From Ochotona curzoniae (Eukaryota; Chordata; Mammalia; Lagomorpha; Ochotonidae): 64,000 nt of DNA. The position numbers and the translations under genes are program-made. A model generated the notes under the pieces. The model ran no database searches. It was given only the letters and a program-made list of their open reading frames with translations, and had not been told where the DNA came from. The stretch covers positions 75,186,501 through 75,250,500 of the forward strand of contig NW_024466599.1 of NCBI RefSeq assembly GCF_017591425.1. Reading direction: 5' to 3'. Positions 55,826 to 64,000 of this stretch are shown piece by piece. The stretch's first letter is position 1. Each line of letters begins with the position of its first letter.

Positions 55826-55826
55826 T

Positions 55827-56160
55827 ATTTTTAAGATTTGTTTTTATTTTGGTTACAAAGTCAGACATACAGAGAGGAGGAGGAGAGACAGAAAGGAATA
55901 TCTTCCATCCGATTCACTCCCCAGGTGACCGCAATGGCCAATGCCATGCCGATCCAAAGGCAGGAGCCAGGGACTTCTTCCAGGTCTTCCACATGGGTGC
56001 AGGGTCCCAAAGCTTTGGGCCATCCTCGACTGCTTTCCCAGGCCACAGGCAGGGAGCTGGATGAGAAGCTGGGCTGGTGGGATTAGAACCAGTGTCCATA
56101 TGGAATCCTGGTGCCTTCAAGGTGAGCACTTTAGCCGCTATGCCACTGTGCTGGGCCCAA
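55827..56160 (-). mobile_element. CSINE, full length
   Basis: Minus-strand copy: 'tttttaagatttgttttta', 'caaagtcagacatacagag', 'ggaatatcttccatccg', 'gtgcagggtcccaaagc', 'ttcccaggccacaggcagg', 'tatgccactgtgctgggccc'. Confidence 0.94.
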
Positions 56161-58840
56161 GAGGAAACTTCTAAACTTGCCCTTCCATGATGTTCGAGGA
56201 CTACTCATGTCACAATGGAAGGACAGAAAGACACAGGGGAAAGCTCACTCTGATGCAGCCGACTTAGTTCAGGGCTGTTTCTCACAGTGAGACCACATCA
56301 GTAAAGTCAGACACAGGAAGTCAAGGGAGCTTCTCTGCTTCCATTTCCACACTCATCCTGCTGGCTTCCTTCTCAGGCTGCTTTGCCTGGGTGGCCTCAT
56401 GGGTCTCCTGCCCTGTGCCAATGGGAAAGCAGGACACTCGGGGACATTCGAGGGAGGGAGAAAGACAGAGTGTGCCTTTCCACCTCCATGGGTCGCTGCG
56501 TACAAATCCCTTCCCTCCTGGGTGAGCAGCATCTCTGTTTTCCCCTCCCTGCAGCCTAGGGATGCTGCCGGTACCTCTGCTGCCAACCTGCATGGCTGCA
56601 GTGGCCGACAAGGCTCCCCTAGGGTTGTTTGGACAACAAACAACCTCCAGTGATGCTCACTTGAGCAGTGCTATCTGCTTTCCCAACCTGATGTATATTA
56701 TACAATAATTGTAGCCAATGATAGATTTTCTGTAACCAGTGCCTTACAAGTGTATTTTAAGGTGTTTGTAAATAGCTAATCAGAGTGGCTCTCCATTTGT
56801 CTCTTGGGTTTCTCGCTGAAATGCCACTTGTGTCAAGTATTGCATAAACAGGAAAAAGAAGACTACACCACATTTTTAAGTATGGGATCAAGAATCAAAA
56901 GTTCTCATGAGTCCTTGCTGTAGGCCATGGACTACGCGGGGTCTGGTCAGTGTCTTGGGCAATGACCGCATAGAATAGCATGAAATGCAGCCTTGGCGTC
57001 ATGCCATCAAATTTGATAAATGCAAGGTGGAGTGGCTTAGTCTCTGAAAAAAAAAAAATCCACTTTGCAGCCTAAATTATTCAGGTAACCTGTATATATT
57101 AATCACATCCGTTGGAGAATGGCCAGATCTCTACTTTGTTTTGTGTGACTAAGGGCTAAGACGGAATGATGAAGTATGGTGGGGGGCCGGGGGAGGGGGC
57201 GAGGGAGATCTGCTTTCAAACCCCATCTTCATAGAGATGCTATGAGGGAAAGCCCACTCTGAGATGTCTATCAAGGCCCTAAGAGTCTGCGGTGAAATCT
57301 TTGTATGATGGCTGTGAGGTCCGGATAGGCTGTGTACCCCCAACTATGCATAGTCTGGGGAGAAGTTATCTACAGATATTTGGGGGATCAAATCATGCAG
57401 CCAGAAAATATCTTTCTCTCAGTGTGGGATAGTTGTCATCAACCACCAAGGATCTAAGTGTCAAGAGTAGACACTTAGTAGTTCTAACTTGAAGCTTACA
57501 GATGTTACTTTAGAGAAAGGCTCTGCCATGCTTAGTACTAGACAGCTCCTACTGTGTGAACACCTGCGCTCTACGAAGTAGGTAGAATGAAAGTGAAAAC
57601 TCATTGGAAGCACAGGTGTCCAGAGTGTAGGGGAAATGAAAGCACTGTGTTTTAAGAGCAATCATTACATGACAGTATCCTGGGATAACTGGGATTATTT
57701 TGCCCAAAATGAGACTCCTAGTTTCTAGATAGAAGAACCATGTTTCTGATCTACGAAGCCTTAGTGTGCGTGGTGTAATGCGTGGTCCAGGAAGGGAGTA
57801 CATCCTAAGGGCAGCTGTAGGCCCAAAGGTTTGCTGTGACTTCTTAGGAATGCCAGGAAGGGTGAGGCCAGAAAGGCCCCTTGAAAAGATGCTCTTCAGT
57901 GGCTGCAGGTCAGCCCATTCCATTCCAACTCTGCTTAATAATGCTTTGTAGAGCACTCCCTTAGCCCTCAGGAGACGGATCCCACCTGCGCAGCCACTAT
58001 CCCGGTGTGAGATGCCGGTGGTGTGATCTCTGCAGAAGTCATGCAAAACAAAGTCAGTAAGCCCTGTTGAGGAGTCTTTGATCTAAACAGGCTTGGAGTT
58101 TGCAAGAAAAAAATCAGTCATGAGACAAGGTGGGGCCCCTCTGTAGGTGCTGCTCCCCATAGTCCGGCTCCCATGCTAAGCCTGGGAGTGGGAAGAAGGG
58201 TCCCCAGACAGACTAACTGACTGCACCCAGTGATCTTCCATTTCTTCACCAGAGACAAGGGCTTATGTTACATGTTTTGTTTTCTGTCCCTGCCCCAGTG
58301 CTCCTCAGTTTTATGTTCCACTCATCTGTGATATGTTCATTTTTTTTCTTGCTGAACTAATTGCTCAGGAAAAATGAAGTTCTTAACAAATGCAGTCATT
58401 TTTTCTTTCATTTAAAAAATAGAAAATTATCACACCAAGTGATTGATGTTTCATATGCAACTACTCTCAATTTTAAAAAAATCCTTTTTTTTTTCCAGCC
58501 AACCTTAACACGTAGCTTTGAATTACTTCTTATGAACGAGTACAGGCAGTTTTAAAATGGATTGTGTTGTAGCTCAGATAAGCTGGAGGGATTACCTCCT
58601 GTGCCTTAACAATTCCACGGAAGATGGAAAAGCCACAGCTCTGGGTTAGGTTGATTGGATCCCAAAATTTGAAGGTCAAACTTCACTCAATGTCTTCAGG
58701 TCTGAACATCCTCTTTGAAAGGCACAAAAATCAGGTGCAATTGTGAAACTGTTAGGGACTGCTCGGCTTCCACTGCCACAGGGATCTTTGTGAAGCTCTT
58801 AGACTGAACACTGACACAGAAGCTAATATGCAGATTCATA
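56161..58840. other. Unique non-coding DNA
   Basis: About 2.7 kb, the longest stretch without a recognised transposon. It holds a G-quadruplex-like tract at 57179-57206, an AT-rich possible conserved block at 56680-56850 ('taaatagctaatcagagtgg'), and a 165-residue minus-strand frame (57549-58046) without recognisable domain. Confidence 0.4.
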
Positions 58841-58842
58841 AT

Positions 58843-59277
58843 CTTCTTTTAATAATTCATCTATTTTGATCGAGAAAGTCAGATATACAAAGAGGAAGAT
58901 CTTCTGTCTGATAATTCACCCCTCAAGCAGTTGTAATGGGCGGAGCTGAACCAATCCAAAGCCAGGAGCCAGGAGCCTCTTCCAGGTCTCCCAAGTATAT
59001 TCATCATACACTTTCTTTGCTCCTAATGCAAGTGCAGGAAATTATCCTTAATTTCTTCCTATTATTCTATATTCTTTTTCTTTTTTTAAAATATTTTATT
59101 AAGTAAAATATTAGAGGTAGAGGTATCAAAGCTTTGGCCGTCCTCGACTACTTTCCCAAGCCACAAGCAAAAAGCTGGATGGGAAGGGGGCCGCTGGGAT
59201 TAGAACCAGTGCCCATTTGGGATCCTGGAGCGTTCAAGGTGAGGACTTCAGCCTCTAGGCTACTGCACTGGGCCCAC
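58843..59277 (-). mobile_element. CSINE interrupted by about 130 bp
   Basis: The 3' half (58843-58995: 'gaaagtcagatatacaaag', 'gatccaaagccaggag...') ends at 'cttccaggtctccc'. The 5' half resumes at 'atcaaagctttggccgtcc' (about 59126) through 'tgcactgggccc' (59277). The intervening AT-rich stretch has no SINE body sequence and includes its own T-rich/A-rich run at 59080-59110. Confidence 0.85.
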
Positions 59278-59298
59278 ACATCCACGATCTTACATTTT

Positions 59299-59600
59299 CT
59301 TTTTTTTTTTTTTAAGACTTATTTAAAGGGTAATTATAGAGAGAGCAAGGGAGAAACAAAGAGAGAAATCTTCTATCCATTGGTTCCCTACCCTGTTGGC
59401 AGCAATGGCCAGAGCTGGGAGAGGCTAAAGCCAGGAAACAGGAGCCGGGTGTGCCATGTGGGTGTGATGACACAGGCACGTGCTTGCGTGCGTCAGAAGA
59501 TAGCTGGATTGGAAGTGGGGCAGCGTGGACCAGAACGAAATCCCAGGTGGAATGCTGGTGTTGTAGCCTTGACTGGTTACGTCACACCACCAGCCTCTCC
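59299..59600 (-). mobile_element. CSINE, old
   Basis: Minus-strand copy directly after the previous one: T run at 59299, 'aagacttatttaaagg', 'gaaatcttctatccattgg', 'gtgccatgtgggtgtg', inverted 5' end 'gttacgtcacaccaccagcc'. Confidence 0.82.
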
Positions 59601-59797
59601 GCAGTGTCTACTTTTCAGAATCTAGTGCTGAAGTAAGGAGAATAATTAAACGTGATAACTGAACGCAACACTTTTGGTATCGGTAGAAATATGTAAATGA
59701 GAAACCAGATCAAGGAAATTTAAAAATCTCTCCCGCGATTATATTAGCAGATTCTCAGGTTGTAAAAATCCATGATTTGGAGAATTCCACAGAAGAA

Positions 59798-60060
59798 CAG
59801 GGGCAGGTATATGAGGCTCTGCCTGAATTGCACAACCAGAGGACTGTCGTTTGAATCTCAGCTCCACTTCTGACCTGTCTCCTTCCAACGTGCACCCTGG
59901 GAGGTGCTGGGTTATGGGTGCTGCAGTTGGATCCCTGGTACCCATTGGGAGACCCACACCGAGTTCTCCGATTCAACCTGGCCCATCCCTGGCTGTTGAA
60001 AGTGAATGAACCAATTGGTGGAAGCTCTGTCTCTCTGACCTCAAATAAATACAATTATAT
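59798..60060 (+). mobile_element. CSINE, old
   Basis: Plus-strand copy: 'gtcgtttgaatctcagctcc', 'gatccctggtacccattggg', 'cccatccctggctgttg', 'gaatgaaccaattggtgg', tail 'cctcaaataaatacaatt'. Confidence 0.78.
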
Positions 60061-60477
60061 AAGGAAGAAAGATTACCCTCAATATCTGCAGCATGAATTG
60101 TTCAGGCTCTGTCTTTCCTGAGCACATGAACATGTATGTTCCCAAGAAGGGACGTATGGTCAGCCCGGTAAGAGTGATTTAAAGGACATCAAACACTTTC
60201 AAAACTGACAGCTTGTGACATGCCAAGAGGCTGCGATCGACAACGGAAACAGAATGTGAAGGCTTCTCAAGTCCATTAGCGCAGCCTTGATTTAAACGTG
60301 TATAGCTAAGATAAAGTCTAGATCAAATCTTTAAAAGATGCCCTGTGTAAATTGTTGTGGAAATCACGCTTTGCTATGAGGATTTGTTGAAATTGTATGT
60401 AACTCTCATTTTTGCATGGAACAGTGCCAACTGCGCTTTCAGTGATATCACTGTGTAAAACAAGTCATATTTAAAAT
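60061..60477. other. Unique non-coding DNA
   Basis: No recognised element. Confidence 0.4.
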
Positions 60478-60841
60478 GGGTTGTATGGGGCCTGGCACAA
60501 TAGCCTAGTGGTTAAAGTCCTTGCCTTGCACTCACCAGGATCCTGTACAGGCGCCGGTTCTAATTCCGGCGGCCCTGCTTCCCATCCAGCTCCCTGCCTG
60601 TGGCCTGGGAAAGCCATCGAGGACAACCAAAATCCTTAGGATCCTGCACCTGCTTGAGAAACCTGGAAGAGCTCCTGGCTCCTAGCTTCGGATCAGCACA
60701 GCTCTGGCCATTGTGGTCACTTGGGGAGTGAACTATCAGATAGAAGATCTTCCTCTCTGTCCTCCTCCTCTCTGTATATCCACCTTTCCAATAAAAATAA
60801 ATAAAATCTTTTTTAAAAAAATAAATAAAACGGGTTGTATG
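60478..60841 (+). mobile_element. CSINE, young, 10-bp TSD
   Basis: SINE 60488-60831, 'gggcctggcacaatagcc' to 'aaaaataaataaaac'. It contains 'gcgccggttctaattcc' (B-box-like) and is flanked by the direct repeat GGGTTGTATG at 60478-60487 and 60832-60841. Confidence 0.95.
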
Positions 60842-60885
60842 AACACCAAGGATCCATCACATATCAATTCAGAAATTCTCTCTGT

Positions 60886-61217
60886 CGGGGGCCAGTGTCA
60901 TGGTACAGCATGTTAAGCATCTGTCGGCTATGCCAGCATTCCACATGGCTGACAGTTCAAATCTTGATGGCTCCACTTCCAACCCAGCTAGTGTGTCTGA
61001 GGAAACAGTGCCTGATGGCTCCGTCAATTGGGCACCTGCCACTCACATGCAAAACTTGGATGGAGTTCTAGGCTCCTGGCTTATGCTTGGTCCAGCTCTG
61101 CCCATTGAAGTCATCTGGGAAGTAAACCAGTGAATGAAAGGTTCTCTCTGTCTCATTTTCTCTCTTAGTATCTGTATCTTTTTTTTTTAAAAAAAAGTAA
61201 ATATATCTTTAAAAATT
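60886..61217 (+). mobile_element. CSINE, older
   Basis: Plus-strand copy: 'gggggccagtgtcatggtac', 'gccagcattccacatggc', 'gcacctgccactcacatgc', 'catctgggaagtaaacc', tail 'aaaaaagtaaatatatc'. Same orientation as the young copy 45 bp upstream. Confidence 0.9.
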
Positions 61218-61239
61218 CACACCAAACAACAATAATAGA

Positions 61240-61333
61240 GCAGTTATAATAATACTCTACTATAAAAATATTTATAGCACATGAGAGCAATTATAATAAT
61301 GCACCGCCATAAAATTACTTAGAGCATATGAAT
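61240..61333. repeat. 47-bp tandem duplication
   Basis: Two adjacent copies of an AT-rich 47-bp unit starting 'gcagttataataat' and 'gcaattataataat' and ending in 'tagcacatgaga' and 'gagcatatgaat', about 75-80% alike. Confidence 0.8.
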
Positions 61334-62105
61334 GGCTTAATTTTGAAGTTTTCCGTTTAATATCTTCAGATGGTGATTGGCCCAGGCTAGCTGAAACCAA
61401 AGAAAATGAGCCTGCTGGTAAGAGGGGCCTGTGGAGTGTTCCACATTTCTGCTGCACACACTGAGACTTCAGCAAGAAGGAGTTGAGGGGAGTCTGAATG
61501 CTTCCAGTCTCTGAAACTGGTCCTTTGTTGACCATTGGACTTTGGGTCCACAGGTAAAGTCAGCATCCTTAAGTTAAGACTAATCCCCAGGGCTGGCTGA
61601 GCTTTCCCTGAGCTGCTCAGCCTGGGCATACAGCAGGCACTCTTCTCTGCTGTTGAGTTCTCAGAGAAGCAGGCAGCAATGTGACCATCACATCTGCACA
61701 TCCTGCCTGCCCGATGCCACAATAACGGAGGCAGCCAGAAGGCAGGTGCATCCTGACTGAAGACCAATATACCTTTACACATGGAGCTTGGGATCATGAA
61801 CTTCCTCTTGTCTCCCCTGCTTACTTTCCCCAGAGTCTCAAATGTTCCAGAAGCCCCTTGGCCCCACCAGGACCTGCTACGCATGGATCCCAACACCTTC
61901 TCTATGTTTCTCATCTTTTGATGCCTTCTGCTCTAACTTGGCGCTTTTGCACCAACTACTTCCCCAGCCTGCGCCACTTTTCTCTGAGATCACTCTAACA
62001 TCCAGTGGAAGCCTGTCCTGAATCATTATAGCCATACTTGTCTACATTTCTAATTTCCTCCATGGCCTACATAAAAAAAAAAATACATGCGCAGTACTTA
62101 CCACC
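61334..62105. other. Unique non-coding DNA
   Basis: Contains a 175-residue minus-strand frame (61387-61914) with no recognisable domain. No repeat identified. Confidence 0.4.
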
Positions 62106-62107
62106 TC

Positions 62108-62548
62108 TTCATCTCATATTTTCCCTGTTGTAAAAGGAGAATGTGGCAGCACATTTGGTGCTGTAGCAGAAGAACAGAACTAACTGGACAACAACCCCTA
62201 ACAAAGACAGCAAAAAATCTCGGTGAATGGAGGCAATGGACATTGGGAGGGTGACATCATCCTCAGATCTTGAAATCGGTAGCATTTTAGAACCAGCCAA
62301 ACCACTTGGACAGAACTCTCAGAATATGTACACATTGAGACTCCGGGTTGATATGAGGTGGTGGTTCCTCATCCCTGGGTACTGGGACGTATGGAAAGTC
62401 ATGAGTGGTTTTCCCCTTTGTCCCACCCCTTCCCCTAGGAACAACAAGAAGCAATAACAAATCTGGAAGCAACGAGTACGCCAGTGTTGCCTAAACCTCA
62501 ATCTTTCCCATCCTGATCCACCATGTAATCATTGTAAAAATAAAATGT
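62108..62548 (+). mobile_element. VNTR-core element copy D, 3' module only
   Basis: Fourth copy of the 3' module. 'gaacagaactaactggac', 'gatcttgaaatcggtagc', 'ctcagaatatgtacac', 'cctcatccctgggtactggg' and 'gaacaacaagaagcaataac' align in order with 11090-11400 and with inverted 44620-43700. It ends 'gtaaaaataaaatgtatt', matching the ends of copies A and C. No VNTR or 5' module is attached, consistent with 5' truncation. Confidence 0.68.
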
Positions 62549-64000
62549 ATTAAAAATTTCATGTTAGATATATTTTGATGTGTATGTTTATTGTTTCTTT
62601 TTTTTTTCAGTAAAATGTGAGAATTTTCTTTCCTGACTTATTGCAAACACAGCACTATCTGGCACAGAGTAGACACTTGGCCAGTACCAACTGACCTGAA
62701 TAGGTACATAAGTCCTGCAATGAGGCACAAAATCTACAGCTCTTCCTTTTAGCTTAGATGTATGCTTCGTTCCACGTGAACTTGGTCTGGAAAACAAGTG
62801 CAGCTTTATTCACTTCTCACTGGACACACAAATCCAGAAATCTGGCCACACCACCTTCCCTTTGTTTTGCTGTGAACAACATTGACTTGAGGATGTGGCT
62901 CAAGTTGAGTCATCTTCCCCTCTTTGCATGAAAGCCACAATTATCTTAGCAGGTAGATCTTGACCAAACACTGCAGAGCCTATGTACAGTTTCTAAGAAG
63001 GAAATTGCTTCTTTTGATATTTCTCCTTCATGCAAAGTGGTGTTGAGGTCTATGATGCAATTGAAATATACAACAGATGATGTTACATCTGCAGAGTCCC
63101 CTTCAACAGGCCAACTTGCCCTGGTGTTTGTCCCATTGGCTCACTGATATAATTGGAAAAAAAATTCTCCATTAAAATAATCCACTTCCTTTACTCTTCA
63201 GTGTGGGCAAGACTGCTTATGTCCCAACCTAAGAATGGTGGGAAGGATACCTGGTCCTCCGCCTTGGTGGGGGCAGTCCAACAGTTGTAGGTTCTACTCT
63301 CCAGTCCCACCAGAAATGATTGGCATTGTACAGGCAGACAGGTGGTATGGGGCCCACAGCTGAGAAATATGGCCCAAGAAGAAAAATTTGCTTTAAAGAT
63401 GCATGGTAGGAAAAATGCAGAAAATAAGATGTTGTGTAGAAAAACATGCACGATTCTTCTTAGTGGCACAGTGCTGTGTTGGCTTGGGTCTACCATTTAA
63501 AATGGAACTCTAACTGGCTCTTTTTCATTTGATGCATCAGATTTGAAAACAAACCATCATTTTCAATGTATAAAAAACAGTCTCAAATGCACGATGCTTA
63601 ACACCTACTAAGCAGTGAGGATGACTGAGGATTTCAACATTTGTTTCCTCAGCAATGACTGATTTTCAAAAAGAAGTAAAAGCATGTCACACCTGTGTGC
63701 AAAGGCTTGTACAGACTTCACATAGCCGTCTGTTCATTGGTGGCCACGTGTTGCGGCTGAGGAGGAGCAGAGCGAATGAAAGGATGCAATTCTTGTTCTC
63801 ATGCGGCAAGTGGGAGAAAAGCATCAAACAAACTGACATATAAATAAATCACACACACGATTACCAATTGTGAAAGAGAGCATGGATGTTGCAGGGGCTG
63901 TGAGCTGCCTTGTGTCCGAGCGAGAAATCAGATCTTCTTAAGGGAAGCAGAACACTCATTTCCTTCAAGAAACACACACACACTACACCCATACAAAACA
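62549..64000. other. Unique non-coding DNA
   Basis: No gene or transposon recognised. A possible weak MIR tail at 62650-62690 ('ctggcacagagtagacac') and a short CA run at 63971-63984. The window ends here. Confidence 0.4.

Noticed and set aside
57549..58046. 165-residue minus-strand open frame
   Set aside because: No recognisable domain. It lies in unique DNA but has no start or splice context that separates it from chance.
61387..61914. 175-residue minus-strand open frame
   Set aside because: No recognisable motif and no supporting splice sites or conservation evidence.

Overview
This is vertebrate, almost certainly lagomorph, nuclear DNA, and I find no protein-coding exon, tRNA, rRNA or CpG island that I can defend. 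The main evidence is about thirty copies of the lagomorph C-repeat SINE (CSINE). This tRNA-derived element has pol III A/B boxes, a stretch reading 'cccatatgggcgccggttc', a CT-rich 3' region and an AATAAA-type A-rich tail. The tail variant ('agaagatcttcctctctgtc') and the lagomorph-type L1 3' tails suggest a pika (Ochotona) rather than rabbit; that species call is inference. Stop codons are dense in all frames. The longest open frames lie in repeats or low-complexity DNA, or look like chance. The window reads as intergenic or deep intronic sequence.

Layout. 1-10 kb: unique DNA with old CSINEs, three Tigger/MER2-like DNA-transposon fossils and an old L1 3' end. 10.1-13.9 kb: two same-strand copies of a GC-rich dispersed element with a 60-80 bp tandem-repeat core, separated by an L1 ORF1-like fragment. 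13.9-17.9 kb: CSINEs, one carrying a nested L1 tail, and an internally deleted L1 on the + strand. 18-31 kb: relatively repeat-poor, with some AT-rich blocks that resemble conserved non-coding DNA. 31.7-38.9 kb: transposon-dense, with a microsatellite-bearing CSINE, MaLR-type and other LTRs, and a fourth Tigger fossil. 39.5-43.6 kb: young CSINEs with perfect target-site duplications. 43.6-47.9 kb: a third, inverted and much longer copy of the tandem-repeat element, interrupted by a solitary 665-bp LTR with a 6-bp duplication (CCTAGG). 48-64 kb: L1 3' tails, MIRs, more CSINEs, and at 62.1-62.55 kb a fourth copy of only the 3' part of the tandem-repeat element.

The best candidate for something undescribed is this element. 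Its order is a 5' module, a VNTR of 60-80 bp units, a unique 3' module, then AATAAA and an A-rich end. That order resembles the hominoid SVA composite retrotransposons in architecture, not in sequence. Four copies in the window, on both strands, support a mobile family. I could not search any repeat library, so it may already be catalogued.
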